Shown here: one piece after another, positions 1-8,924 of the stretch
Layout of the letters: each line of letters begins with the position of its first letter
Position numbering within the stretch: the first letter of the stretch is position 1
Source: Stutzerimonas stutzeri
GTDB lineage: Bacteria > Pseudomonadota > Gammaproteobacteria > Pseudomonadales > Pseudomonadaceae
Length of the DNA stretch: 64,000 bases
Direction: 5' to 3'
Assembly: GCF_024448895.1 (NCBI RefSeq)
Contig: NZ_JAMOIC010000003.1
Span: forward strand, 289,793-353,792
The notes under the pieces: model-generated
Databases searched by the model: none
Told to the model about the DNA's origin: nothing
The model's input: the letters and a program-made list of their open reading frames with translations, nothing else
Made by a program: the position numbers and the translations under genes

Positions 1-1
1 G

Positions 2-574
2 CGATTGGCCAAAAGCAGCGGTCGAATCAGTGAGTCACACATTCAGGCCGCTCGGAGCGAAATGCAGCGCCTGCGTCTCACCCCTGACCAGCAGCGAGCT
101 GCTATCGACGCGTTCTACCGAGGGAAGTCCACTGGCGATGGCTTGCGCGAACCACTGCAGCGCTTGCGTGGGCGCGATAACGAGGCGAAGGCGGTGCTTC
201 AGGCGTGCTGGCGAATGGCGAGAGCGCAGGGCCACATCGATGCACGGGAGCATGAACTGATCATGCTCTGGGGCAAATGGATGGGCTGGGACTCGGTTGC
301 GATCGCTGCACTGGACCAGCACAGCAGCCGTCGGCAGGGCGCTCCGAGCAACCTGGGAGGTGCTTATGAGCAGGCTCTGCGGCTTTTAGATGTGCGCCCC
401 GACAGCGAGCCGCAGGCCATCAAGCGGGCCTATCGACGCTTGCTCAGCAAACACCATCCTGACAAGCAGGCCGGAGCTGGCGCAACGGTTGCTCAGGTGC
501 GTGACGCGACCGAACGAACGCGTGAACTGCACAGCGCCTACACCTTGATACGTGAGCGGCGAGGGTTTCGCTAA
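2..574 (+). CDS. djlA: DjlA-like J-domain co-chaperone, 5' truncated by window edge
   Basis: The reading frame is open from the first full codon and lacks its beginning, so the true start lies outside the window. The visible part begins at RLAKSSGRIS, which matches the TerB-like region of DjlA. It ends with a C-terminal J domain holding the HPD tripeptide (SKHHPDKQAG), where J proteins stimulate the DnaK ATPase. DjlA proteins normally have an N-terminal membrane segment followed by TerB and J domains, about 250-270 residues; about 190 are seen here. The next gene downstream is on the other strand. Identity rests on domain order and the HPD motif. Confidence 0.8.
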   Translation, partial: RLAKSSGRISESHIQAARSEMQRLRLTPDQQRAAIDAFYRGKSTGDGLREPLQRLRGRDNEAKAVLQACWRMARAQGHIDAREHELIMLWGKWMGWDSVAIAALDQHSSRRQGAPSNLGGAYEQALRLLDVRPDSEPQAIKRAYRRLLSKHHPDKQAGAGATVAQVRDATERTRELHSAYTLIRERRGFR

Positions 575-605
575 CGCGCCGGCCATGCTGCGATTCAAGA
601 TTCCA

Positions 606-1646
606 TCAAGTTTCCTTGTCCAGCCAGCCGCGAACCCGACGCAGTAGTTGTTCCTGGTCTACCTTTCGGTCTCCGGTATGCGGAGGCAACCCGACTTGAC
701 GGTAGGCCGGATGATCGAGGCGCCGGCTCGCATTCAATCGCTCTCGCGCCGCAGACTGACTGCCGACTCCATCCTTATAGTAGAAGTCACCGATTGCCAG
801 CTTGAGCGTGGGGACCAGCTGTGCAAGCGGCTCCTCCTGGCCATCAGGCTGCTGTGGTCTTACCAGGACAAGCTGCCTGACATCCGCCGGCCCTTGTTGC
901 TGAACAAATCGCGCCGCCCAGTAGCCACCGGTTCGCTGGCCGAGAAACACGATGACCTTTGGCTGCTTGCTGCGCGCGAAGGCCAGTGCTGCCTCGATGC
1001 GTTCAGCAATTCGCTCGGGTTGGTCTGGCTGAGGGCGCTCCTCATCTTCGGGGGTGGTGACATCACGCGCTGCCTCCGAATCATCCGATTCCAAGGGAAG
1101 CTCAGCAGGCGGCGCAGCAGTTTCTTCCGGCAGATAGCCCGCCTCATTGGGTGCTTCGGCAGGTTCAGCGGGCTCGGCCTCGATGTCGGGCTCAGCGCCC
1201 GGCGCTTCGGGCGCTTGCTCCACCGCTGCCGCGGTGGGCGGCAGGATCAAGGCAGGCGAGTCCGGAAGGCTCAGGCTCAACGTGTGCCAGCCGTGATCTG
1301 GTAGGCCGCGACGCAGCGGGCCAATGCCGCTCGGCCAGTCAGCACTCTCACCTTCCCCCGGCAGCAGAATGATGATTCCTTTGGGCGCGCCAACATTGGC
1401 CGGACGCCAGAGCGCAACGAAATCAGCATCGCCCTCCTTGAGGCTGACGAATTCGCTGGCGGACAGCTGGCGCACCAGGTCTGCGGCCATAGCATCGCCA
1501 CGAGACGGCGTAGGCGGGCGCTCGACCGCGACCGGGACGGGTGCTGACGACTCCGCGGCGGCGGGCTCGTTCGCCCCGCTGGCCCACGGCACCACACTCA
1601 CGACCAAACTGGCCGCCAAACAAAATGAAACGCGAAGTCGATGCAT
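606..1646 (-). CDS. DUF3530 family exported protein (alpha/beta-hydrolase-like)
   Basis: A protein of 346 residues. The start is placed at the ATG at 1646 because translation from there gives a good signal peptide (MHRLRVSFCLAASLVVSVVPWASGA), whereas the longer frame upstream has no such feature. The body has a hydrolase-like core (GIIILLPGEGESADWP; VIVFLGQRTGGYWAARF) interrupted by a Pro/Glu/Ala-rich acidic stretch (about residues 120-215) that looks disordered. This matches the DUF3530 family, common in Pseudomonas and of unknown function. It is probably periplasmic. It converges on djlA from the opposite strand. Confidence 0.65.
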   Translation of the reverse strand: MHRLRVSFCLAASLVVSVVPWASGANEPAAAESSAPVPVAVERPPTPSRGDAMAADLVRQLSASEFVSLKEGDADFVALWRPANVGAPKGIIILLPGEGESADWPSGIGPLRRGLPDHGWHTLSLSLPDSPALILPPTAAAVEQAPEAPGAEPDIEAEPAEPAEAPNEAGYLPEETAAPPAELPLESDDSEAARDVTTPEDEERPQPDQPERIAERIEAALAFARSKQPKVIVFLGQRTGGYWAARFVQQQGPADVRQLVLVRPQQPDGQEEPLAQLVPTLKLAIGDFYYKDGVGSQSAARERLNASRRLDHPAYRQVGLPPHTGDRKVDQEQLLRRVRGWLDKET

Positions 1647-2056
1647 TGAAGTTCCTGATATGCAACTGCTCGGTTGTATCGATGCTGGCACACGCATTAC
1701 AGATGCACTACAACAGCGTTTCGGCTCAACTGCCGATCTCGTGAGGGTCATGGTGGCATTTGTGCGTTGTTGCCCGCGCTTGCCCGAAAGGACAGCGGCA
1801 GCCGCTGGCTGCAAGCGACTATCCAGGCGGTGCAAGGCGCGAAGTACGGTCTACATAAGCACGTGGAAATCAAATATCTGTGCCGGGGCGGTATCTGACC
1901 AGACGGCCCCAAATCAGACGTGCAAAATAATGCACGGAGTTTTACTGTAATCCGAACGCCCCGGATGGTGTGGCAGTCGATCATCGTATGCTGCCGCACC
2001 CGCTTCATGGCGTTCTTTCCGACCCGTGCCGACGATGAGCGGCTACCGAGGAGCCT
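1647..2056. other. intergenic region between DUF3530 gene and gabT
   Basis: About 410 bases with no convincing gene. It must carry the divergent promoters of the two flanking genes. The only site I can place is a ribosome binding site (GAGGAG, about 2047-2052) ahead of the gabT ATG. Confidence 0.5.
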
Positions 2057-3337
2057 ATGAGCAAGACCAACGAATCCCTTATGCAACGCCGTGTCGCCGC
2101 CGTCCCCCGTGGCGTCGGCCAGATCCATCAGATATTTGCCGATCACGCGAAGAACAGCAGCGTGGTTGACGTCGAAGGCCGCGAGTTCATCGATTTCGCC
2201 GGTGGCATCGCCGTGCTGAATACCGGTCACCTGCACCCGAAAATCATTAAGGCGGTCGAGGACCAGCTGCACAAGCTGACCCACACCTGCTTCCAGGTGC
2301 TGGCCTACGAGCCTTACGTCGAGCTGTGCGAGAAGATCAACGCGCGGGTGCCGGGCGATTTCGCCAAGAAGACGTTGCTGGTCACCACCGGCTCCGAGGC
2401 GGTGGAAAATGCAGTAAAGATCGCCCGCGCCGCTACCGGCCGCGCCGGGGTGATCGCCTTCACCGGCGCCTATCACGGCCGCACCATGATGACCCTCGGT
2501 TTGACCGGTAAGGTCGCGCCGTACTCGGCGGGCATGGGCCTGATGCCCGGCGGCATATTCCGTGCGCAGTACCCCTGTTCCATTCACGGCGTCAGCGTCG
2601 ATGAGTCGATTGCCAGCATCGAGCGCATCTTCAAGAACGACGCCGAGCCGCGCGACATTGCTGCGATCATTATCGAGCCGGTGCAGGGCGAGGGCGGCTT
2701 CAACGTCGCGCCGAAGGATTTCATGGCTCGCCTGCGTGCGCTGTGCGACGAGCACGGCATCCTGCTGATCGCCGATGAAGTCCAGACCGGCGCCGGGCGC
2801 ACCGGCACCTTCTTCGCCATGGAGCAGATGGGCGTGGTTGCTGACCTCACTACCTTTGCCAAATCCGTTGGCGGCGGCTTCCCGATTGCCGGCGTGTGCG
2901 GCAAGGCCGAGATTATGGATGCCATCGCCCCGGGCGGGCTTGGCGGCACCTATGCCGGCAATCCGCTGTCCTGTGCAGCTGCGCTGGCGGTGATGGAGAT
3001 CTTCGAGGAAGAGAAGCTGCTTGACCGCTGCAAGGTGGTAGCCGAGAAACTCACCGCCGGGCTCAAGGCCATCCAGGTACGGCACAAGGAGATTGGCGAG
3101 GTGCGAGGCCTCGGCGCGATGATCGCCATCGAGTTGTTCGAGGACGGCGATCATGCGCGACCGGCCGCGGCGCTGACGTCGCAGATCGTCGCCCGGGCGC
3201 GGGATAAGGGGCTGATCCTGCTGTCCTGCGGCACCTACTACAACGTGCTGCGGGTGCTGGTGCCGCTGACCGTCGAGGACGAGTTGCTCGAGCGCGGACT
3301 GGCCATCATCGGCGAGTGCTTCGACGAACTGACCTGA
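2057..3337 (+). CDS. gabT: 4-aminobutyrate--2-oxoglutarate aminotransferase
   Basis: A full-length class-III PLP aminotransferase (426 residues; GabT proteins are about 425). It moves the amino group of GABA (or related omega-amino acids) to 2-oxoglutarate, giving succinic semialdehyde and glutamate. Visible motifs are the phosphate-binding TGSEAVENA (about 111-119), the acidic PLP-contact DEVQTG (240-245) and the Schiff-base lysine in TFAKSVGGGFP (K269). A GAGGAG ribosome site precedes the ATG. No gabD lies next to it here, so the precise substrate (GABA versus 5-aminovalerate) is inferred from the family. Confidence 0.88.
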   Translation: MSKTNESLMQRRVAAVPRGVGQIHQIFADHAKNSSVVDVEGREFIDFAGGIAVLNTGHLHPKIIKAVEDQLHKLTHTCFQVLAYEPYVELCEKINARVPGDFAKKTLLVTTGSEAVENAVKIARAATGRAGVIAFTGAYHGRTMMTLGLTGKVAPYSAGMGLMPGGIFRAQYPCSIHGVSVDESIASIERIFKNDAEPRDIAAIIIEPVQGEGGFNVAPKDFMARLRALCDEHGILLIADEVQTGAGRTGTFFAMEQMGVVADLTTFAKSVGGGFPIAGVCGKAEIMDAIAPGGLGGTYAGNPLSCAAALAVMEIFEEEKLLDRCKVVAEKLTAGLKAIQVRHKEIGEVRGLGAMIAIELFEDGDHARPAAALTSQIVARARDKGLILLSCGTYYNVLRVLVPLTVEDELLERGLAIIGECFDELT

Positions 3338-3439
3338 TCCGACCTGGCGCGCCGGCATTCGTGGCGGATGTCAGGCGCGCCGCAACCCTGACCCCTCGGG
3401 TACAATGCGCGGCATTCCGCCGTGCTACCCGAGGTCGTC

Positions 3440-4114
3440 ATGCAGCCGTTCGCCATCGCCCCTTCGATTCTTTCCGCCAATTTCGCCCGTCTGGGTGAGG
3501 AAGTGGACAATGTGCTGGCCGCCGGCGCCGACATCGTCCATTTCGATGTGATGGACAACCACTACGTACCCAACCTGACTATCGGTCCCATGGTCTGCTC
3601 CGCGCTGCGCAAGCATGGCGTCACCGCGCCCATCGACGTGCATCTGATGGTCAAACCAGTGGACCGCATGATTGGCGATTTCCTTGAAGCCGGCGCCAGC
3701 TACATCACTTTCCACCCCGAAGCCTCTGAGCACATCGACCGCTCGCTGCAGCTGATCAAGGACGGCGGCGCCAAGGCCGGTCTCGTGTTCAACCCGGCCA
3801 CTCCGCTGGACGTGCTCAAGTACGTCATGGACAAGGTCGACATGATCTTGCTGATGAGCGTCAACCCCGGGTTCGGCGGACAGAAGTTCATTCCCAATAC
3901 CCTCGACAAGCTGCGCGAAGCGCGTGCTCTGATAGATGCCAGTGGCCGCGAGATTCGCCTGGAGATCGATGGTGGCGTGAACCCTAAGAACATCCGCGAA
4001 ATCGCTGCGGCGGGCGCCGATACCTTCGTCGCCGGTTCGGCGATCTTCAACCAGTCGGACTACAAGGCCGTGATCGACCAGATGCGCGCCGAACTTGCGC
4101 TGGCGCGCCCATGA
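3440..4114 (+). CDS. rpe: ribulose-phosphate 3-epimerase
   Basis: 224 residues, the usual size. It interconverts ribulose 5-phosphate and xylulose 5-phosphate in the pentose phosphate pathway. Family signatures are present: [10 protein letters not shown] at the N-terminus, [15 protein letters not shown] (metal/catalytic Asp), [16 protein letters not shown] and EIDGGVN near the end. The ATG at 3440 is chosen over an upstream GTG because the conserved N-terminus starts at [12 protein letters not shown]. It overlaps gph by ATGA, so the two are translationally coupled, as in other pseudomonads. Confidence 0.95.
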   Translation: MQPFAIAPSILSANFARLGEEVDNVLAAGADIVHFDVMDNHYVPNLTIGPMVCSALRKHGVTAPIDVHLMVKPVDRMIGDFLEAGASYITFHPEASEHIDRSLQLIKDGGAKAGLVFNPATPLDVLKYVMDKVDMILLMSVNPGFGGQKFIPNTLDKLREARALIDASGREIRLEIDGGVNPKNIREIAAAGADTFVAGSAIFNQSDYKAVIDQMRAELALARP

Positions 4115-4812
4115 CCCTTCTGGAGCAGCTATTCGACGGCAAGCTCCCGCGGCTGGCGATGTTCGACCTGGACGGCACCCTGATGGATTCGGTGCCAGAC
4201 CTGGCCGCAGCAGTAGACAAGATGCTGATGCTGCTCGGCCGTGAGCCGGCCGGCATTGCCCAGGTACGCGACTGGGTCGGAAACGGATCGCGCGTCCTGG
4301 TACGTCGCGCATTGGCCGGCGGGCTTGAACATGAAGGTGTAGCGTACGAGCTGGCCGACGAGGCCCTGGCGCTGTTCATGCAGGCCTATGCTGGCGGCCA
4401 CGAACTGACAACGGTCTACCCGGGTGTTCGCGAGTGTCTGGACTGGCTGCGCGAGCGCGAGGTGAAGCTGGCGATCATCACCAACAAACCGGCGCAGTTC
4501 ATCGAGCCGCTGCTGGAAGAGAAGGGCCTTACCGGGTATTTCCAGTGGCTGGTCGGCGGCGATACCTTGCCGCAGCAGAAGCCTGACCCGGCGGCACTGT
4601 TATATGTAATGGACAAGGCGGACGTTGTGCCAGAAGAGTCGCTGTTCGTGGGTGACTCGCGCAATGACGTGCGGGCTGCCAAGGCGGCGGCAGTGCCTTG
4701 CGTTGCCCTGACCTACGGCTATAACCACGGCGAGTCCATCGCGGATGAGCAGCCGGCGTTGGTCGTCGACGACCTGCGCGAGCTGGTTGCTTCGGTTTCG
4801 GGGCTGCGCTAG
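4111..4812 (+). CDS. gph: phosphoglycolate phosphatase
   Basis: A 233-residue HAD-superfamily phosphatase. The nucleophile motif [13 protein letters not shown] is at the N-terminus, motif II is IITNKP, and the C-terminal motif is [15 protein letters not shown]. It hydrolyses 2-phosphoglycolate formed during DNA repair or metabolism. The start overlaps the rpe stop by 4 bp. Gph in Pseudomonas sits between rpe and trpE, as here. Confidence 0.92.
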   Translation: MTLLEQLFDGKLPRLAMFDLDGTLMDSVPDLAAAVDKMLMLLGREPAGIAQVRDWVGNGSRVLVRRALAGGLEHEGVAYELADEALALFMQAYAGGHELTTVYPGVRECLDWLREREVKLAIITNKPAQFIEPLLEEKGLTGYFQWLVGGDTLPQQKPDPAALLYVMDKADVVPEESLFVGDSRNDVRAAKAAAVPCVALTYGYNHGESIADEQPALVVDDLRELVASVSGLR

Positions 4813-4877
4813 TGTGGCCTCTGTCCCGTAACGCCCCAAAACGAGATCAGATCGTGGTGGTCACCCGCAAACAATGG

Positions 4878-4922
4878 ATGAATGTCATCAAGGCCCTTGC
4901 CCGTTGGCGCTGGCGCGCCTGA
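4878..4922 (+). CDS. trpL: trpE leader peptide (host Trp-sensing leader)
   Basis: A 14-codon ORF encoding [14 protein letters not shown], ending 71 bp before the trpE start. Two Trp codons sit near the end, separated by one Arg, as expected of a leader peptide that senses charged tRNA-Trp. Control of trpE and of trpGDC by attenuation is established in P. putida. The leader Leu/Ala codons CTTGCC can pair with GGCAAG downstream of the stop, but I do not see a clear hairpin followed by a T-run, so the way the signal is read out is uncertain. A very similar peptide occurs at 47911-47955, inside the prophage. Confidence 0.75.
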   Translation: MNVIKALARWRWRA

Positions 4923-4993
4923 CATTTCCTGCCGGCAAGTCCGGTACGTTTGCACGATTCGACCCAGCTATTCCCTCCGACCACGAGGCTGAC

Positions 4994-6478
4994 ATGACCC
5001 GCGAAGAATTCTTGCGTTTGGCCGCTGAAGGCCACAACCGCATCCCCCTGTCGTTCGAGACCCTCGCCGACTTCGATACACCGTTAACGCTCTATCTCAA
5101 ACTCGCCGACGCACCCAATTCCTACTTGCTCGAGTCGGTACAGGGCGGGGAAAAGTGGGGCCGCTATTCGATCATCGGCCTGCCATGCCGCACCGTGCTG
5201 AGGGTGCAGGATCATGACATCAGCGTCACCACCGACGGTGTCGAGATCGAACGCTGCCAGGTCGAAGACCCGCTGGCTTTTGTCGAGGCCTTTCAGCAGC
5301 GTTATCGCGTAGCGCCGGTCGACGGCCTGCCGCGCTTCAACGGTGGCCTGGTGGGCTATTTCGGTTATGACAGCGTGCGTTACGTCGAACGCAAGCTGGC
5401 GACCTGTCCCAACCCCGACCCGCTGGGCACGCCCGATATCCTGCTGATGGTGTCCGATGCGGTGGTGGTGTTCGACAATCTTGCCGGCAAGCTGCACTGC
5501 ATCGTGCTGGTCGATCCGTCGCAGCCTGACGCCTACGAGGCGGGGCAGGCGAAGCTGCAAGCGCTGCGGGAAAAGCTGCGTCAGCCGATCACGCCGCGCC
5601 TCGGCCTTGATTTCGAGGCAGGCGCTGGCGTCGAGCCGACGTTCCGCTCCAGCTTCAGTCGTGACGACTATGAGCAGGCAGTCCACCGTATCAAGGACTA
5701 CATCCTCGCCGGCGATTGCATGCAGGTAGTGATCTCCCAGCGCATGTCGATCCCGTTCAAGGCGGCGCCGATCGACTTGTACCGTGCGCTGCGCTGCTTC
5801 AATCCGACGCCCTATATGTACTTTTTCAACTTCGGCGATTTCCACGTGGTGGGATCGTCGCCGGAAGTACTGGTGCGAGTTGAGGAGGGCCTGGTCACGG
5901 TTCGCCCCATCGCCGGCACCCGCCCGCGGGGCGCCAACGAGGAAGCCGACCTGGCGCTGGAGCAGGATCTGCTCAGCGACGCCAAGGAGCTGGCCGAACA
6001 CCTGATGCTGATCGATCTGGGGCGCAACGACGTCGGGCGCGTGGCTGAGCATGGTTCCGTGCGGCTGACTGAAAAGATGATCATCGAGCGCTATTCCAAC
6101 GTCATGCACATCGTCTCCAACGTCACCGGTCAGCTCAAAGCGCCGCTGACGGCCATGGATGCGCTGCGCGCGATTCTTCCAGCCGGCACCTTGTCCGGTG
6201 CGCCGAAGATCCGCGCGATGGAAATCATCGACGAGCTGGAACCTGTAAAGCGCGGCGTATACGGCGGCGCAGTTGGCTATCTGGCCTGGAACGGCAACAT
6301 GGACACGGCGATCGCGATACGTACCGCGGTAATCAAGGATGGCGAGCTTCACGTTCAAGCCGGCGCCGGCATCGTTGCTGATTCGCAGCCAGCACTGGAA
6401 TGGGAAGAAACGCTCAATAAACGCCGCGCCATGTTCCGCGCGGTGGCCCTGGCCGAATGCGACCAGCAGGAGAACTGA
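4994..6478 (+). CDS. trpE: anthranilate synthase component I
   Basis: 494 residues, the normal length. It makes anthranilate from chorismate with TrpG supplying ammonia. The N-terminal domain holds the LLES tryptophan-feedback motif (45-48). The C-terminal chorismate-binding domain has [31 protein letters not shown] and [17 protein letters not shown]. The ATG at 4994 is preferred over an upstream in-frame ATG because conserved TrpE sequence begins there ([10 protein letters not shown]). AGGAGA close to its stop is the ribosome site for the gene that originally followed (trpG), now cut off by the prophage. Confidence 0.96.
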   Translation: MTREEFLRLAAEGHNRIPLSFETLADFDTPLTLYLKLADAPNSYLLESVQGGEKWGRYSIIGLPCRTVLRVQDHDISVTTDGVEIERCQVEDPLAFVEAFQQRYRVAPVDGLPRFNGGLVGYFGYDSVRYVERKLATCPNPDPLGTPDILLMVSDAVVVFDNLAGKLHCIVLVDPSQPDAYEAGQAKLQALREKLRQPITPRLGLDFEAGAGVEPTFRSSFSRDDYEQAVHRIKDYILAGDCMQVVISQRMSIPFKAAPIDLYRALRCFNPTPYMYFFNFGDFHVVGSSPEVLVRVEEGLVTVRPIAGTRPRGANEEADLALEQDLLSDAKELAEHLMLIDLGRNDVGRVAEHGSVRLTEKMIIERYSNVMHIVSNVTGQLKAPLTAMDALRAILPAGTLSGAPKIRAMEIIDELEPVKRGVYGGAVGYLAWNGNMDTAIAIRTAVIKDGELHVQAGAGIVADSQPALEWEETLNKRRAMFRAVALAECDQQEN

Positions 6479-6480
6479 TC

Positions 6481-6500
6481 ATGTTGCTGATGCTCGATAA
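6481..6500 (+). other. attL core (first 20 bases of trpG)
   Basis: ATGTTGCTGATGCTCGATAA, identical to 48082-48101. It directly follows the trpE stop (TGA, two bases, then ATG), with the native trpG ribosome site AGGAGA still in place on the left. A short hybrid frame (22 codons, beginning MLLMLDNHHW, stop at 6547-6549) now starts here from that strong site; it is a by-product of integration. Confidence 0.9.
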
Positions 6501-6617
6501 TCATCATTGGCTTCCGCACTTGTCCGCGTCTGTCCGGTTTCTTAAGTGATCACCCCGGTTTTTCTCGTCTGAGCAGCCATCGGCGTCCGCCGTCCTCCGG
6601 GGACATCCTTGTAAAAA

Positions 6618-6663
6618 GCGGGTATCGTTGCGGGTATCAACCGAATGATACCCGCATACCCGC
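6618..6663. repeat. putative integrase arm-type sites, left side
   Basis: GCGGGTATC occurs at 6618-6626 and 6630-6638, and its inverse at 6647-6655 and (8 of 9 bases) 6656-6663. The two direct copies are 12 bp apart. The same motif pair with the same 12-bp spacing lies near attR (48009-48029). Repeats of this type beside P4-family integrase att sites usually bind the integrase N-terminal domain. The block runs up to the int start codon and leaves no room for a normal ribosome site, so Int may also control its own gene. This role is inference. Confidence 0.6.
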
Positions 6664-6666
6664 ACC

Positions 6667-7842
6667 ATGCCCCTAACCGACGTAAAGATCAGGCAGGCCA
6701 AGCCAGGTGCTGCTGCGCTCAAGCTCACCGACAGCGGCGGGCTCTATCTCGAGGTTCGCCCGAACGGTTCGAAGCTGTGGCGGTACCGCTATCGTATTGC
6801 CGGAAAGGAAAACGTCTTTGCGCTAGGTGCGTACCCGCAAGTCACCTTGGCTGACGCGCGTACGGAGCGCGACGTTGCTCGTGAGCACGTGAAAGCCGGA
6901 CGGCACCCTTCGCATGTACGCCAGACGGAGAAAGCGCAGCAGCTGGCCTCGAACCGCAACACGTTTAAGGCGGTGGCTGAAGAGTGGATCGATGAGCGGC
7001 TGGCAGCTCGGACAGAGGCCTATAGGCGCCAGGCGCGGCGGGTATTCGAAGCGGAGGTGTACCCGCGCATTGGGCGTTTGCCGATGCGGGAGATTACGGC
7101 AGCGCATGTGTTGGACATCCTGACTCGGATGAGCAAGCGCGGTGCCACTGCGTACGCATTGCTTGTGCGGCAATGGATCTCCGCCGTGTTCCGGTTCGGT
7201 GTCGCGACGCTGCGCGCTGATGCTGACCCAGCCGCGGCGCTGAAAGGTGCGATTCAGCGGAAGCCGGTAAATCACTCAAAGCCGATGGCTGAGGCTGATC
7301 TCGCTAAGTTTTATCGCGCGTTGGCCGACTATAAAGGGCATCGAGTCACAGTGATCGCTCTGTACTTGCTACCAATGCTGTTTACTCGCACGGTGGAGCT
7401 GCGTTGCGCCAGGTGGTCAGAGTTCGATTTGGACGGCGCGGTTTGGGAGATACCAGCGGAGCGGATGAAGATGCGGCGCAAGCACCTAGTGCCTTTGCCG
7501 CGCCAGGCGGTGGATCTGTTGCGGGAGCTTCGGCGAATTACAGCGGGTGAGCTGTTATTTCCTGGGCTGCGTCATCCAGACAAACCGATCAGTGCGACAA
7601 CCCTGAATAGGGCGCTGGAGTACCTCGGCATGGAGGGCTGGCATTGTCATGACTTCCGCGCTACGGCCTCGACGCATCTTTACGAGTCGGGCCGCTGGCG
7701 AGGCGAGGTGATCGAGCTGCAGCTTGCGCATGTGGAACGGAGCAGCGCCCGTGCGGCGTATAACCATGCGCAGTACTTGGAGGAGCGAGGTGCATTGATG
7801 CAGCTTTGGGCAGACTACCTGGCATCTTTCGCTGCCGCTTAA
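6667..7842 (+). CDS. int: tyrosine-type integrase, P4 family
   Basis: 391 residues. The N-terminal arm-binding domain (LTDVKIRQAKPG..LTDSGGLYLEV) is typical of P4-like integrases. The catalytic set is visible: R241 (FTRTVELR), H328 and R331 in HCHDFR, H355 in LAH, and Tyr365 in AAYNHAQY. It should recombine attP with the start of trpG. The ATG at 6667 fits the family N-terminus although no Shine-Dalgarno is seen; the upstream bases are taken by GCGGGTATC repeats. Most P4-like integrases use tRNA genes, so a protein-coding target is less common. Confidence 0.95.
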   Translation: MPLTDVKIRQAKPGAAALKLTDSGGLYLEVRPNGSKLWRYRYRIAGKENVFALGAYPQVTLADARTERDVAREHVKAGRHPSHVRQTEKAQQLASNRNTFKAVAEEWIDERLAARTEAYRRQARRVFEAEVYPRIGRLPMREITAAHVLDILTRMSKRGATAYALLVRQWISAVFRFGVATLRADADPAAALKGAIQRKPVNHSKPMAEADLAKFYRALADYKGHRVTVIALYLLPMLFTRTVELRCARWSEFDLDGAVWEIPAERMKMRRKHLVPLPRQAVDLLRELRRITAGELLFPGLRHPDKPISATTLNRALEYLGMEGWHCHDFRATASTHLYESGRWRGEVIELQLAHVERSSARAAYNHAQYLEERGALMQLWADYLASFAAA

Positions 7843-8112
7843 GGGATTGCAATTGATTGCAATTTATCAAGGCGATAGCGTCTGCTATGGATTGGTTGTA
7901 GCGTTTGGTGTCGTAAAGTCTACGAAACTACAGAGCTGTGAGCCAGTCTACGATATGTGTGCCGAACGTCTGACGACACGTTCAGAGACGCATAAATAGC
8001 TAGCGTGACTGTCACGCGTATTGTTAAATACGCAACGTACAACGAGTTCTAGCTTGTGTGAGAAGGGTCTTCTCAGAGCTACAAACGTTGAAAACTGGCC
8101 TTTTTTCTCACC
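7843..8112. other. non-coding stretch downstream of int with ATTGCAATT repeat
   Basis: No gene seen. Right after the int stop there are two tandem copies of ATTGCAATT (7846-7854 and 7856-7864), which also read as a 7-bp inverted repeat TTGCAAT-TG-ATTGCAA. It could be a small operator, but nothing nearby tells what would bind it. The rest is somewhat A+T-rich compared with the phage genes. Confidence 0.35.
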
Positions 8113-8136
8113 AACCACGCATCGTCGTGGTTTTTT
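8113..8136 (+). terminator. intrinsic terminator after int
   Basis: Stem ACCACG/CGTGGT (8114-8119 with 8126-8131), six-base loop, followed by a run of T. It lies between int and the toxin pair, on the strand of both. Confidence 0.75.
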
Positions 8137-8228
8137 GCGCCCTGATCAAAGGGCTATAGTGAATTTAGGGCTGGGATCCAGCGGTGCTGGATCATGAGCA
8201 AACCGGCTGTGCCGGAAAGGAGAGAGTC

Positions 8229-8399
8229 ATGGGCAATGCATTACCGAAAGCTGACCGTGTTTATATACCGCCGCGCGACAAGTCTCGTGTAGCAAAGGCG
8301 CGTCCGGCGGAAGGCTATTACGACGTCCAGCTAAACAAGGCTTTTTGCGTTGCTTTCCATCGTTATGAGAAAGCAATGGATGACCTATCCAAGGTTTGA
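8229..8399 (+). CDS. small protein, probable antitoxin of the Doc-type toxin
   Basis: 56 residues, starting MGNALPKADRVYIPPRDKSR. The ATG at 8229 follows a strong ribosome site (GGAAAGGAGAGAG). I do not recognise a domain; it is not an obvious Phd. It ends 4 bp before the Doc-family gene, which suggests an antitoxin role by position only. The sequence is basic at the N-terminus and may bind DNA or the toxin. Confidence 0.55.
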   Translation: MGNALPKADRVYIPPRDKSRVAKARPAEGYYDVQLNKAFCVAFHRYEKAMDDLSKV

Positions 8400-8403
8400 G
8401 TGA

Positions 8404-8907
8404 ATGAAAGGTAGCGGAGCACACATCGAGGTCTTCGAAGGTATCCGTTACCTAAACGTTGACGCGCTCATTCACATCAACGAACAGCTGATCCTCCAGC
8501 AGACGCCGGATGAGCGAATTGGGGTGCTGAAAAGGGGAGAACTGTCCTCTTCTCAGCAGCGGCCCGCGCAGCATCGCTACTATGCGCAAGAAGACGATAT
8601 GTTTGTTCTTGCTGCCGTGCTGATCGAAAGCCTGATCCAAAATCACCCATTTGAAAATGCAAATAAGCGCACCGCCGCGATGGCAGGTGCTATTTTTTTG
8701 CTGATCAATGGTTACGAGTTAACTGCTCCCGAGCATGAGCTTGTAGAGATCATGGTTGGCGTAGCGCGTCATGAATACACCGTTGAGGAGCTTGAGAGCT
8801 GGCTTGCAATGTGGAGTCGGGACTTCGACACTGCGCTTCTCAATGAGCGCAACGCCTGGGTTAGCCTCTTTGGCGACGTCAATCTGGTTGCAGCGTCGGA
8901 CAGCTGA
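8404..8907 (+). CDS. Fic/Doc family toxin
   Basis: 167 residues. The Fic core motif is HPFENANKRTAA (81-92), with the ANKR form seen in Doc, the P1 kinase toxin that phosphorylates EF-Tu, rather than the GNGR form of AMP-transferases. In Doc the residue after x is acidic (HxFxDANKR); here that place is Asn, with Glu just before it, so the metal-binding residue may be shifted or lost. It lies directly after a 56-residue gene, giving a two-gene cassette between int and the AlpA-like gene that could stabilise the prophage or act against other phages. Confidence 0.8.
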   Translation: MKGSGAHIEVFEGIRYLNVDALIHINEQLILQQTPDERIGVLKRGELSSSQQRPAQHRYYAQEDDMFVLAAVLIESLIQNHPFENANKRTAAMAGAIFLLINGYELTAPEHELVEIMVGVARHEYTVEELESWLAMWSRDFDTALLNERNAWVSLFGDVNLVAASDS

Positions 8908-8924
8908 TACCGACGTGTGACGAA

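Noticed and set aside
4874-4993. Extended trpE start from an in-frame ATG at 4874
   Set aside because: Conserved TrpE sequence begins at 4994, and the extension covers the leader peptide in another frame.
5084-6358. Long open frame opposite trpE, and similar ones opposite gabT, rpe and the integrase
   Set aside because: Shadow frames caused by high G+C; no ribosome sites or domains.
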